A stretch of 12,203 nucleotides of DNA from Desulfobacterales bacterium (lineage in GTDB: Bacteria; Desulfobacterota; DSM-4660; Desulfatiglandales; B25-G16), in contig JABXJY010000053.1 in assembly GCA_013375385.1 (NCBI GenBank), positions 1 through 12,203 on the forward strand. The letters run 5' to 3'. Below are positions 1-7,675 of this stretch, one piece after another (the stretch's first letter is position 1; each line of letters begins with the position of its first letter). The translations under genes and the position numbers were made by a program. The notes below the pieces were generated by a model. That model was not told where the DNA came from. It saw nothing but the letters and a program-made list of their open reading frames with translations, and made no database searches.

Positions 1-597
1 AACATTGCCTTAAATGATCTGAGGATAAGAGGAGGGGGAAACATACTTGGTCTCTCTCAGTCAGGTCATATCAAGGCTATCGGTTATGAACTCTATCTAA
101 AACTGATAGAACAGACTGTGGCAGAGCTCAAGGGGGAGGTATGGCAAGAGGAGATATTCCCCGAGATAAATGCTGACTTACCTGTTTTTATTCCTCACGG
201 CTACATTGAGGAAAGTGATGTCAGGCTTGATATATACAGACGCCTATCTGCTATTAAGGAGGAGCTGGAACTGAAGGAGATGGTAAGGGAAATTGAAGAT
301 AGGTTTGGCCCTCCACCAAAAGAGGTTCTCAATCTTGTCTCTGTTATCAAGATCAAGATAGGCCTTAAAAGAATTGGCTCAACCAGGTTAGACCTCAAAG
401 ATGGCTCTATGATCTTTTCATTCTCTAAGGACACCCACTTGTCACCTCCTAAACTGGCTGATTTGGTTACGAGTCATCCAGGGGATTTCTGTTTCTTGTC
501 CGATCAAAAACTCAAGGTGATTAGCAGGCAAGAAGAGCCCCTTGCTGTCCTTGAAGAGGCAAGGGAGATAATAGCCCAATTTGACCACTATACGTAA
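1..597 (+). CDS. mfd: Transcription-repair coupling factor Mfd, C-terminal part (5' truncated by window)
   Basis: The reading frame is open from base 1 and ends at TAA 595-597, so only about the last 198 residues are present. Mfd is a large cytoplasmic DNA translocase that removes stalled RNA polymerase from damaged template and recruits UvrA. The visible start, NDLRIRGGGNILG followed by QSGHIKAIGYELY, matches the end of the Mfd helicase module (typically DLEIRGAGNLLG..QSGHI..VG..LY). The remainder, with FPEINADLPVFIPHGYI, then RLDIYRRL and EDRFGPPPKEVLNL, is the C-terminal TRCF domain (D7), which restrains UvrA binding. The first in-frame GTG, at 118, lies inside this conserved region and is not a real start. 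The GGG in place of the usual GAG is a mild variant. Identification is firm; the remainder of the gene lies upstream of the window. Confidence 0.96.
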   Translation, partial: NIALNDLRIRGGGNILGLSQSGHIKAIGYELYLKLIEQTVAELKGEVWQEEIFPEINADLPVFIPHGYIEESDVRLDIYRRLSAIKEELELKEMVREIEDRFGPPPKEVLNLVSVIKIKIGLKRIGSTRLDLKDGSMIFSFSKDTHLSPPKLADLVTSHPGDFCFLSDQKLKVISRQEEPLAVLEEAREIIAQFDHYT

Positions 598-608
598 AAG
601 ATTAACCG

Positions 609-654
609 TTGCGGAAGTAAAAGGATAGCCATATTCTCCTTGCAATTCCCGCAA
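609..654 (+). other. Imperfect hairpin just downstream of mfd (possible terminator or mRNA 3' structure)
   Basis: Bases 609-616 (TTGCGGAA) pair with 646-654 (TTCCCGCAA) with a single bulged C at 648. Inside this, 621-625 (AAGGA) pairs with 637-641 (TCCTT) around an 11-nt loop. The element begins 12 bp after the mfd stop. The following bases are A/T-rich but contain no clear U-tract, so it is not a canonical intrinsic terminator. It could be a 3'-end processing or stability structure, or chance. The pairing is read from the sequence; the role is inference. Confidence 0.35.
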
Positions 655-722
655 TAATATCGTAATTTAAATGTGTTAGACGATTTTCTTACACAGATTT
701 CTACGGGGTTACTATCAGCATA

Positions 723-1673
723 ATGAGATATTTTGTCTTTTCATTTCTCTGCCTCTTTTTTCTCTTGACGTGGCCAGCTTGCTCCTCCAAGACAGGATCA
801 AGTCAAGGCGTTGTAATCAGGGTTGGAGATCGATTAATTACCGCGGGGGATATAGAGGGAATCGTGAACACTACCTCCCTTGAGAATGGAATTCCTAAGA
901 GGGCAGTATGGTCGTCTATCAATAGCCTTGTAGGTAGAATTGTGAATGACTCTCTTATACTTGAATACGGAAGAGATACGGGGATTACCTTGAGTGAGCT
1001 TGAACTGGAGAGCGCCATACAAGATATTGTCAAGGATTATCCAGAAAGCAGCTTTGAGGAAACACTTTTGACGAACTGCATAGATTATGATGAATGGAAG
1101 GAAAGATTGAGGGAAAAACTCTTGATCAAAAAGATTGTTAAGAAGCAGGCCGAGTCCCTGGCCCCTATTTCCTATCAGGCTATTAAATCTTACTATCAGG
1201 AGAGGAAGGAGGATTTCAGGCATCCTCCAAGGGCGAAACTTATGCATATTGTTACGAGAACGAGGAGAGAGGCTCAGGCCGTTGTCACCCGGCTTGAAGG
1301 GGCAGAAGACGTGGCCAAGATAGTAAAGGAGCAATCCATCCGTTCTGGAATCCAGGGAGATTCCGCTATGAACTGGACCACCAAGGATATGCTTCCACAT
1401 CCACTTTCCGATATACTATTTTCGATCCCGGTTGGTAAACCAAGCAGTATCATTGAAACCCCATATGGCTTTCATATTATAAAAGTGCTTCGAAGGGAAC
1501 CAGAAGGGATCAAAGGACTCTTGGAGGTAATGGGTGAAATAGAGAATAGGCTCCTTAGTGAAGCAATAGAGAGGCATTATACAGCGTGGCTTAGCCAATT
1601 GAGGAATGACTATGCTGTTACAGTCAACTACACGTTATTAGATAGAATTAGGACCAGCAATGAGGGCACTTAA
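723..1673 (+). CDS. PpiC/SurA-type peptidyl-prolyl isomerase, probable lipoprotein
   Basis: This 316-residue protein is likely an envelope chaperone/prolyl isomerase helping outer-membrane or secreted proteins fold. Residues 1-19 form a hydrophobic export signal ending at C20. The lipobox-like WPAC is atypical at -3/-2, but the Cys followed by SSKTGSS is what a lipoprotein would show. Residues about 30-165 form a SurA N-terminal-type helical chaperone region beginning VVIRVGDRLITAGDIE. Residues about 169-258 are one parvulin (PpiC) domain, with AKLMHIVTRTRREA, then FSIPVGKPSSIIETPYGFHIIKV, close to the family's VG..S.pv.T.yGyHIi.v. A short helical tail follows. E. coli SurA has two parvulin domains; this has one. 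The ATG at 723 has only a weak upstream purine stretch (CGGGG). It overlaps the next, related gene by 14 bp, so the two are co-translated and probably arose by duplication. Confidence 0.88.
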   Translation: MRYFVFSFLCLFFLLTWPACSSKTGSSQGVVIRVGDRLITAGDIEGIVNTTSLENGIPKRAVWSSINSLVGRIVNDSLILEYGRDTGITLSELELESAIQDIVKDYPESSFEETLLTNCIDYDEWKERLREKLLIKKIVKKQAESLAPISYQAIKSYYQERKEDFRHPPRAKLMHIVTRTRREAQAVVTRLEGAEDVAKIVKEQSIRSGIQGDSAMNWTTKDMLPHPLSDILFSIPVGKPSSIIETPYGFHIIKVLRREPEGIKGLLEVMGEIENRLLSEAIERHYTAWLSQLRNDYAVTVNYTLLDRIRTSNEGT

Positions 1674-2634
1674 CGTAGCTCTTTCTCTTAAGCTTTATCT
1701 TATTCTATTTTCAGTAACTCCTGGCCTTCTCTGGGCCGAGATAACCAATAGAATAGTGGCTATTGTCAACAGCGACATAATTACCCTTCATGAACTCAAT
1801 ACCTCAATCAAAAGGTTAACCCGGTTGAGCGTGAAGGGTTTGCAGCAAAAGGATGAGACAAATTTCTATGAGGTGCGCAGGACTGTTCTGGATAGCCTGA
1901 TCAACGAAAAGATAGCAAAGAAACAGATAACCAGATTGGGAATAAAGGTAGGAAAAAAAGAGGTAGAGGAGGCAATTGAGAAAATAAAAAGGGAAAATAA
2001 TTTAACACAGGAGCAGCTATTACATAGTCTGAAAATGGAAGGCGCCACCTTAGAGGAGTATGAAGAGAAGATAAAAGGGGAGATTGAACGTTTTCACTTG
2101 GTAAATTATGAGATAAAATCAAAGATAGTTATAACAGAAGAAAATGTGAGAGAGTACTATGAGAAACATGCCAAAGAATATACAGAGGCGGATAAAGTCC
2201 GGCTGGCCAGGGTTTTCTTAAAGATTAGAAATCCAGATGATAAGGAAGAGATTGCTCAAGTAAAAGACTTAGGACAGGAGATATTGGGGAGACTTAAAGA
2301 GGGCCGTGATTTCTTCGAGATGGCTAGGATATATTCCCAGGGGCCTGGTGCTCCAGAAGGGGGTGATCTGGGATGGATACAATTAAGTCAGCTCGAACCC
2401 GGGTTAAGAAAAAAAATAGCTAAACTCTCTCCAGGGGAACATACTGATTTACATCCTGCTCCCTCTGGATTCCAGATAGTAAAGCTCATAGAAGAGAAAA
2501 AAGGGGGGACTAACCGTTTTGAAGAGGTAAGGGATGCGATTTACTCCAAATTATTCAAGGAGAAAGTCGAAAAAAGGTATGCTACTTGGTTAAAGAAACT
2601 CAGGGACCAATCATTTATCAAGGTGATATTTTAA
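1660..2634 (+). CDS. surA: SurA-like periplasmic chaperone / parvulin peptidyl-prolyl isomerase
   Basis: A 324-residue periplasmic chaperone of the SurA type. Residues 1-26 are a signal peptide with a probable signal peptidase I site after LLWA, giving a soluble periplasmic product, unlike its lipoprotein neighbour. The mature N-terminus, EITNRIVAIVNSDIITLHEL, is a classic SurA N-domain opening. Residues about 70-175 are charged and helical. Residues about 178-282 are one PpiC/parvulin domain, including FFEMARIYSQGPGAPEGGDLGWI and the terminal GFQIVKLIEEK. A C-terminal helix with KRYATWLKKLRDQSFIKV completes the chaperone fold. It has one parvulin domain where E. coli SurA has two. The ATG lies inside the end of the preceding ppiC gene, and the following rodZ-like gene starts 1 bp after its stop, so the three form one translational unit. 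The gene symbol is by family; strict orthology to E. coli SurA is not shown. Confidence 0.9.
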   Translation: MRALNVALSLKLYLILFSVTPGLLWAEITNRIVAIVNSDIITLHELNTSIKRLTRLSVKGLQQKDETNFYEVRRTVLDSLINEKIAKKQITRLGIKVGKKEVEEAIEKIKRENNLTQEQLLHSLKMEGATLEEYEEKIKGEIERFHLVNYEIKSKIVITEENVREYYEKHAKEYTEADKVRLARVFLKIRNPDDKEEIAQVKDLGQEILGRLKEGRDFFEMARIYSQGPGAPEGGDLGWIQLSQLEPGLRKKIAKLSPGEHTDLHPAPSGFQIVKLIEEKKGGTNRFEEVRDAIYSKLFKEKVEKRYATWLKKLRDQSFIKVIF

Positions 2635-2635
2635 G

Positions 2636-3535
2636 GTGGATAAATCTCATACCAATGAAAAAGCAGAGGGGATTCCAGAAGATATTAGTCTGGGTAGCCT
2701 TTTAAGAAGATCCAGGGAAGAGCGCCATATTGACTTAGATGAGGCAGCTAGGGTGACAAGGATCAGGCGGCATTACCTTGAGGCGTTGGAAAATGAGGAA
2801 TGGAGGAAGCTACCTTCACAGGTCTTTGTCAAAGGTTTCCTAAGATCCTACGCTGAATTCTTGGGACTGGATAAGGAAATGGTGCGAGGTCTTTATCTGA
2901 AGGCCTGCCCCTCTCAGAAATATGAACCGCACGTGTTGAAGGAACTAAGACCACCATCAGGAAGATGGCACCTGACCATCATTATTGCTGTTTTGGCTTT
3001 AGCCCTTGTTGCTGCTACTTTCTATCTAAAGAGGAGCAATATCTCAATTGTTGGGAAGGCCTTTCAGTATCTGGAGACACAAAGCATTGTAGAAAGAAAG
3101 GGGGACGCAGTACAGGAGCAAGTTGACAGAGGTCTGGAAGATACAAAGAAGGAAGCCGTTTTTTCAAAGGATGAAGGGCTGCCAGAGAAGGAAGAGGAAA
3201 CTACCTCAAGACCGGAATCAGGTGAGGATACTATCATTCTTGAGGAATCAGTTATTCCAGGAGAGACAAAAGGAGAAAAACCTCTATCGCCACAATTCAT
3301 TCTTACTGCCAAGGTTACGAGCCAGACCTGGATTGCTGTATATATCGATGAGGAACCGGTTAAGGAGTACCTTTTCCAGCCGGGGGAAACTATGAGGTGG
3401 ACAGCAGATAAGGGCTTTGACATTCTGGTAGGTAATGCAGGTGGAATTGAATTTGTGCTGAACGGAAAGGAAGTTGGTTACCTCGGTGCTGAGGGAAGGG
3501 TGGTAAGGGTGAAGCTTCCAGAGGGATATGAATGA
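2636..3535 (+). CDS. rodZ: RodZ-like HTH membrane protein (HTH_25 / DUF4115)
   Basis: This 299-residue protein has RodZ architecture. Residues about 17-80 are a cytoplasmic XRE-like helix-turn-helix (LGSLLRRSREERHIDLDEAA, then RRHYLEALENEEWRKLPS and FVKGFLRSYAEFLGLD, the hallmark of this family). Residues about 111-131 are a single transmembrane helix. Residues about 140-215 are an acidic, low-complexity periplasmic linker. Residues about 219-294 are the DUF4115 beta domain (TAKVTSQTWIAVYIDEEPV, LFQPGETMRWTA). In other bacteria RodZ links MreB filaments to the elongasome and sets rod shape, using the HTH for MreB rather than DNA. The start is GTG at 2636, with AAGGTGAT at 2620-2627 as the ribosome binding site inside the end of the preceding gene. 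It is the third gene of the chaperone unit. Domain assignment is strong; a shape role here is by homology only. Confidence 0.88.
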   Translation: MDKSHTNEKAEGIPEDISLGSLLRRSREERHIDLDEAARVTRIRRHYLEALENEEWRKLPSQVFVKGFLRSYAEFLGLDKEMVRGLYLKACPSQKYEPHVLKELRPPSGRWHLTIIIAVLALALVAATFYLKRSNISIVGKAFQYLETQSIVERKGDAVQEQVDRGLEDTKKEAVFSKDEGLPEKEEETTSRPESGEDTIILEESVIPGETKGEKPLSPQFILTAKVTSQTWIAVYIDEEPVKEYLFQPGETMRWTADKGFDILVGNAGGIEFVLNGKEVGYLGAEGRVVRVKLPEGYE

Positions 3536-3607
3536 GGTATCATATCAAACCTCAGAGCGGTTGCCACTAAAAATACGGTGATTTTCAGGCCGCCTGGGCC
3601 GGGAGAG

Positions 3608-3623
3608 AAATTCCAGGGAATTT
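3608..3623. promoter_or_regulatory. Palindrome just upstream of the tyrS ribosome binding site
   Basis: AAATTCC and GGAATTT form a perfect 7-bp inverted repeat separated by AG, ending 10 bp before the GGAGGGG Shine-Dalgarno. As DNA it could be a dyad operator; as RNA it would fold as a 6-bp stem with a CAGG loop close enough to influence initiation. I see none of the conserved sequence of a T-box leader. The symmetry is seen directly; any regulatory role is inferred and could be chance. Confidence 0.35.
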
Positions 3624-3633
3624 AGACGTTTTC

Positions 3634-3648
3634 GGAGGGGATTAATTG
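3634..3648 (+). promoter_or_regulatory. Strong Shine-Dalgarno that fixes a TTG start for tyrS
   Basis: GGAGGGG at 3634-3640 is followed by the 5-nt spacer ATTAA and then TTG at 3646. The encoded N-terminus reads MKNVYDIFKERGFIEQVTD, exactly where TyrRS proteins begin, so the TTG is the best start although it is a rare initiation codon. Confidence 0.8.
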
Positions 3649-4881
3649 AAGAATGTATACGACATCTTTAAGGAAAGAGGCTTTATTGAACAGGTAACTG
3701 ATGAAGATATGCTCAGGGAGGTTCTGGCCAAGCCAATTACCTGTTATATCGGCTTTGATCCGACAGCGAAAAGCCTGCATGTTGGCAGCTTGCTTCCCAT
3801 TATGTCCCTTGCGCACATGCAGAGGGAAGGTCATAGGCCTATAGCACTAGTCGGGGGTGGAACGTCCCTCGTGGGCGATCCCAGTGGTAAGGATGAGATC
3901 AGACCTGTCATGACGAGGGAGGAAATCGATAGCAACGCTCAGGGTATCAAGAAACAGCTCTCACGGTTTATTGATTTCACTCATGGCAAGGCTCTTATGC
4001 TCAACAACGCTGACTGGCTGGTCCCATTAAACTATATAGATTTTCTAAGGGACATAGGGAGACATTTTAGTGTAAACCGAATGCTGGCGGCCGAAAGCTA
4101 CCGCCAGAGGCTGGAGAGCGGCCTTAGCTTTTTAGAATTCAATTACATGCTCCTTCAGGCTTATGATTTCTGGTACCTTTTTAAAAACTACAGGTGTGTC
4201 CTGCAGATGGGAGGAAACGATCAGTGGGGAAATATCCTGGCCGGTGCTGACCTGACCAGAAGGATTGAAGGAAAGACTATCCACGCCCTGACCTTTCCCT
4301 TGATAACCACTGCTGATGGTTACAAAATGGGCAAAACACACAGAGGTGCCATATGGCTTGATCCTGAATTGACATCTCCTTACGAGTATTACCAATACTG
4401 GGTAAACATACATGATAGGGACGTGAGGAGGTTCCTTTCCTATTTCACCTTCCTTCCCATGCATGAGATCGAAGGACTCACTCGACTCAAAGGGGAGGAT
4501 TTACGAAAGGCGAAGGAGGTTTTGGCCTATGAGGCCACCAAGATATGTCATGGTCAGGAGGCAGCCAACAAGAGCAGAAGTGCTGCCAGACAGCTATTTG
4601 GTCAGGATGTTGTCGAGGACATTGAATCGATTCCTACCTACTCTATGACAGGTGATGATCTAGGTGAAGGAATCGAGGCCTATATTCTTTTTAAAGACAC
4701 ACATCTATGTGCAACGAGAAGTCAAGCAAGAAGGTTAATATCCCAGGGGGGTGCCTATGTAAATGGGAAAAGGATCCCATCCTTTGAGACAAAAGTTGGA
4801 CCTGATGATATCCAGAATAATACCATCTTGCTGAGAGCAGGAAAAAAGAAATACCTCAGAGTCTGCATTCAAGATTCATAA
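3646..4881 (+). CDS. tyrS: Tyrosyl-tRNA synthetase
   Basis: This 411-residue cytoplasmic class I enzyme activates tyrosine with ATP and charges tRNA-Tyr. The Rossmann catalytic domain opens with GFDPTAKSLHVGSL (HIGH-type signature H45-V-G-S48). Other landmarks are LVGGGTSLVGDPSGK, the tyrosine-pocket segment YMLLQAYD (Y167, Q171, D174), GGNDQWGN at 189-196, and the KMSKS-class loop as KMGKT at 227-231. The KMGKT form resembles the KFGKT of E. coli TyrS. The anticodon-binding helical part follows, and residues about 345-405 are an S4 RNA-binding domain (TRSQARRLISQGGAYVNGKRI). Length is normal for bacterial TyrRS. The start is TTG, supported by a strong Shine-Dalgarno. It stands apart from its neighbours by gaps of 110 bp upstream and 78 bp downstream, so it may have its own promoter, though none is convincing. 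Confidence 0.97.
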   Translation: MKNVYDIFKERGFIEQVTDEDMLREVLAKPITCYIGFDPTAKSLHVGSLLPIMSLAHMQREGHRPIALVGGGTSLVGDPSGKDEIRPVMTREEIDSNAQGIKKQLSRFIDFTHGKALMLNNADWLVPLNYIDFLRDIGRHFSVNRMLAAESYRQRLESGLSFLEFNYMLLQAYDFWYLFKNYRCVLQMGGNDQWGNILAGADLTRRIEGKTIHALTFPLITTADGYKMGKTHRGAIWLDPELTSPYEYYQYWVNIHDRDVRRFLSYFTFLPMHEIEGLTRLKGEDLRKAKEVLAYEATKICHGQEAANKSRSAARQLFGQDVVEDIESIPTYSMTGDDLGEGIEAYILFKDTHLCATRSQARRLISQGGAYVNGKRIPSFETKVGPDDIQNNTILLRAGKKKYLRVCIQDS

Positions 4882-4959
4882 GTTGCTTAATCCATTCCCG
4901 ACCATCATAGCCCAGATTAGTCCTCAGCATTTCCATTAAGGAGTTTAGACACGAAACAA

Positions 4960-5934
4960 ATGAAGGTCAAAAGAAAAAAGGATAGAGGTGTTCTAAAAGA
5001 AATAGATGATCTTACGAAGGATGCCCAGTATGACCTCACGCCTGTTCCCATAAAGAAAGATGGCTCCTTAGTTGCCTACGACCCTCTACAGATGTATCTA
5101 TGGGAGATACGGAGGTACAAGCTTCTCACCAAAGAGGAAGAGATAGAACTTGCTATCAGATACAGGGAAAAAAATGATCAAGCGGCAGCCCACAAGCTTA
5201 TTCTATCGAATCTAAGATTAGTGGTAAAAATCGCCCTGGATTTTCATAGGTATTGGATGAAGAACCTTATGGACTTGATCCAGGAAGGAAATATCGGATT
5301 AATGCAGGCGGTAAAGAAATTTGATCCACACAGGGGTATTAAGTTTTCCTATTATGCCTCATTTTGGATAAAGGCCTATATCCTCAAGTTCATCATGGAG
5401 AATTGGAAGTTGGTCAAAATTGGGACTACCCAGGCCCAAAGAAAGCTTTTCTTCAATCTTGCTAAGGAGAAGGAGAGGCTGCTATCTTTGGGTTACGATC
5501 CCGAACCCAAACTCCTTGCCGAGCGTCTCGATGTAAAAAAAGATGAGATCATAGAGATGGGGCAGCGTTTAGGTGGATGGGAGGTTTCTATTGATGCTCC
5601 GGTTAAAGAAGATGCTAAGCAAGATTATAGTTCCTTTCTCCCCTCTGGAGAAATGGCTGTAGATAAACAGATATCTGTGAGGGAGAGAAAGGAGTTAATC
5701 CAGGAAAAACTTGAAGAATACAGGGAAACCCTTTCCGGAAAACACAGGGATATATTTGATAACAGAATCCTGGCCGAACAGCCCATGACCCTTCAGGAAC
5801 TTGGGAATAAATATAACATATCCAGGGAAAGAGTTCGACAGATTCAGGAAAAGATCCTTAAAAGGACCAAAGAATGGCTGATGGCAAAGATACCCAATTT
5901 TGAAGAGGATTTCTCTGATCTCTTAAATGAATAA
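4960..5934 (+). CDS. rpoH: RpoH-type RNA polymerase sigma factor (sigma-32 family)
   Basis: A 324-residue sigma-70-family factor. Residues about 40-70 contain a region 1.2-like segment (DPLQMYLWEIRRYKLLTKEEE). Residues about 76-146 are sigma region 2 (NLRLVVKIALDFHRY, MDLIQEGNIGLMQAVKKFDP, FSYYASFWIKAYI). Residues 161-168, RKLFFNLA, match the RpoH box that distinguishes sigma-32 proteins. Residues about 255-308 are region 4, with the -35-binding HTH (TLQELGNKYNISRERVRQIQ). In other proteobacteria RpoH directs heat-shock chaperone and protease genes. The ATG at 4960 has AAGGAG at 4938-4943, a long 16-nt spacing, and no nearer in-frame start exists, so translation may be inefficient or controlled. 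The last 8 bp overlap the start of the TPR lipoprotein gene. Family assignment is firm; whether the regulon equals classical heat shock is unknown. Confidence 0.92.
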   Translation: MKVKRKKDRGVLKEIDDLTKDAQYDLTPVPIKKDGSLVAYDPLQMYLWEIRRYKLLTKEEEIELAIRYREKNDQAAAHKLILSNLRLVVKIALDFHRYWMKNLMDLIQEGNIGLMQAVKKFDPHRGIKFSYYASFWIKAYILKFIMENWKLVKIGTTQAQRKLFFNLAKEKERLLSLGYDPEPKLLAERLDVKKDEIIEMGQRLGGWEVSIDAPVKEDAKQDYSSFLPSGEMAVDKQISVRERKELIQEKLEEYRETLSGKHRDIFDNRILAEQPMTLQELGNKYNISRERVRQIQEKILKRTKEWLMAKIPNFEEDFSDLLNE

Positions 5935-7675
5935 GGAACTCAAGAAGATACCTATCTGGTCATTGTTTTTTCTCATTGTACCTGGGCTATCCTGCGTGCA
6001 AGCAGAAAAAAGATTTTCCTCGGAACAGGGCCCTCTTCCATCAGGAGAGATTAACAATAGAAGAGACCCTATCCAATATGCGTATCAAAATTATGCCTTT
6101 GCCTCTATAGCTATAGCAAATGGCAACTATGAAGAGGCCGAAATCTATCTGAAAGAGGCCCTGAAAAATGACAAAGACTCTCCCTATTTGCTCATGAAAT
6201 TGTCTCAGGTATTGGTTGAGAATGGTAAGGTGGAAGATGCCTTAGTCTTTGCCAAAAAGACAGTTGACCTGACACCTGATGATCTTAAGGCACGGGAGTT
6301 CCTGGCAGAAATTTACTCTCAGCTAAAGAAATTCGACTTGGCTATATCCCAGTACAGGCGGATCCTTAAGAAGGACCCTGGAAACAGAGAGGTAAGGCTT
6401 CATCTGTCGACACTTCTCATAAGGTTGAAAGAATACGATCCTGCCTTGGATGAGCTATCCATTCTAATAAAGAACGAGCCTGAGCTGATAATAGCTCATT
6501 ATTATGAGGGAAGGATAAATCTGGAGCTTACGAAATATAACAGAGCAAAGGAGGCATTTCTAAGGGCGCTTCAGATAGATTCAAGATTTCTTCCAGCCCT
6601 TTTTGATTTAGCAACTTTGTATAGCAAGACAGATAAACCTGATATGGCAATAGAGACGTATCAGAAAATATTGCTCCTATATCCAACCAATACGTTAGCC
6701 ATGGAAAGGCTGATTGCCCTTTACTACAAGACTGGTCAAGAGAAATTGGCAGAAGAAACCTTGGAGGAGATGAAAAAGGCACTCAGGCCTGGGGATTTAG
6801 AAAGAAAAAGACTGGGTCTAATATACCTCAGGCATGGAAAATTGAGTGAGTCCATAGCAGAACTTACCTCAATAGTATCTGCATGGCCAGATGATCAGGA
6901 GGCTCGGTATTATCTTGGAACAGCCCTCCGAGAGAATGGAGATTTAGATAAGGCCTATAAAACCTTCGGTCTTTTCAATTCGAGCAGCAGTTATTTCATA
7001 AATGCCAGGATGCATATGGCCTATATCTTGGAAAGGCAGGAAAAGCCTGATAACGCCATAGCGCTCCTCAGAGAAACCATCAACCACAAGAGGGATAACC
7101 CTGAACTATATTTGATGTTGGCCTCACTTTATGAGATTAAAGAGGAATACCTAAATGCAATGGATATCTTGAAGGAAGGACTAACATACAATGAGAGAAA
7201 CACTGGCCTTCACTACAGGCTTGGTATTGTATTGGATAAATTAAAACGAAATGAGGAATGCATCGAACAGATGGAGATAGTGATAAAGATAAACCCTAAG
7301 CATGCCGATGCCCTTAACTACATTGGCTATACCTACGCTGATAAGGGTATTTACCTTGACAAGGCACTGGAATTAATTGAAAGGGCGATACAGTACAAAC
7401 CCAATAGCGGCTATATAATTGATAGCCTCGGATGGGTCTATTTCCGAAAAGGCCAGCACGACAGGGCCTTGAAAGAGTTGAAAAAGGCTGTTGAATTGGT
7501 CCCTGAAGATCCTACCATTAATGAACATCTAGGGGATGTCTACTTCAAAAGAAAAGACTATAGGGAGGCCTTGAAAATCTACAGAAAGACACTTTCCTTA
7601 AAGAGTGTGAATCGGGACAGACTCGAGAGGAAGATCAAAGATGTTACAGAGCATCTGAAAGGTAATCTGCCTTGA
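5927..7675 (+). CDS. TPR-repeat lipoprotein of the lolB-neighbour type (LbcA-like)
   Basis: A 582-residue protein built almost entirely of tetratricopeptide repeats. Residues 1-22 are an export signal ending GLSC, so C23 is a plausible lipidation site, though Gly at -3 is unusual. From about residue 48 to the end there are roughly fourteen TPR-like units (YEEAEIYLKEALKND, FDLAISQYRRILKKDPGN, and so on). The C-terminal repeats carry ALNYIGYTYADKG, DSLGWVYFRKGQ and HLGDVYFKRKDY, the signature of TPR proteins encoded beside lolB in many proteobacteria. In Pseudomonas the equivalent neighbour (PA4667, LbcA) is an outer-membrane lipoprotein that presents substrates to the protease CtpA. An LbcA-like adaptor role here is inference from architecture and position. 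It overlaps rpoH by 8 bp and the LolB-like gene by 1 bp, and has no strong ribosome binding site, so it likely depends on coupled translation. Confidence 0.85.
   Translation: MNKELKKIPIWSLFFLIVPGLSCVQAEKRFSSEQGPLPSGEINNRRDPIQYAYQNYAFASIAIANGNYEEAEIYLKEALKNDKDSPYLLMKLSQVLVENGKVEDALVFAKKTVDLTPDDLKAREFLAEIYSQLKKFDLAISQYRRILKKDPGNREVRLHLSTLLIRLKEYDPALDELSILIKNEPELIIAHYYEGRINLELTKYNRAKEAFLRALQIDSRFLPALFDLATLYSKTDKPDMAIETYQKILLLYPTNTLAMERLIALYYKTGQEKLAEETLEEMKKALRPGDLERKRLGLIYLRHGKLSESIAELTSIVSAWPDDQEARYYLGTALRENGDLDKAYKTFGLFNSSSSYFINARMHMAYILERQEKPDNAIALLRETINHKRDNPELYLMLASLYEIKEEYLNAMDILKEGLTYNERNTGLHYRLGIVLDKLKRNEECIEQMEIVIKINPKHADALNYIGYTYADKGIYLDKALELIERAIQYKPNSGYIIDSLGWVYFRKGQHDRALKELKKAVELVPEDPTINEHLGDVYFKRKDYREALKIYRKTLSLKSVNRDRLERKIKDVTEHLKGNLP

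Noticed and set aside
609..637. Possible promoter TTGCGG-N17-TATTCT upstream of the ppiC gene
   Set aside because: Only 7 of 12 consensus bases match and it overlaps the hairpin; not strong enough to annotate.
834..1400. 188-codon open frame on the minus strand inside the ppiC gene
   Set aside because: Shadow of a well-supported + strand chaperone gene; its composition is not protein-like and it has no recognisable domain.
3064..3423. 119-codon minus-strand frame inside the rodZ-like gene
   Set aside because: Ser/Val-rich antisense of the acidic linker; no domain and no ribosome binding site.
3525..3546. Inverted repeat GATATGA/TCATATC spanning the rodZ-like stop codon
   Set aside because: A 7-bp A+T-rich stem with an 8-nt loop and no U-tract; weak as a terminator and partly coding.
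4921..4943. RNA-thermometer-like pairing of the rpoH Shine-Dalgarno (TCCT 4921-4924 with AGGA 4939-4942)
   Set aside because: Only four pairs around a 14-nt loop, with no extension; too weak to claim, although rpoH leaders are often thermosensitive.
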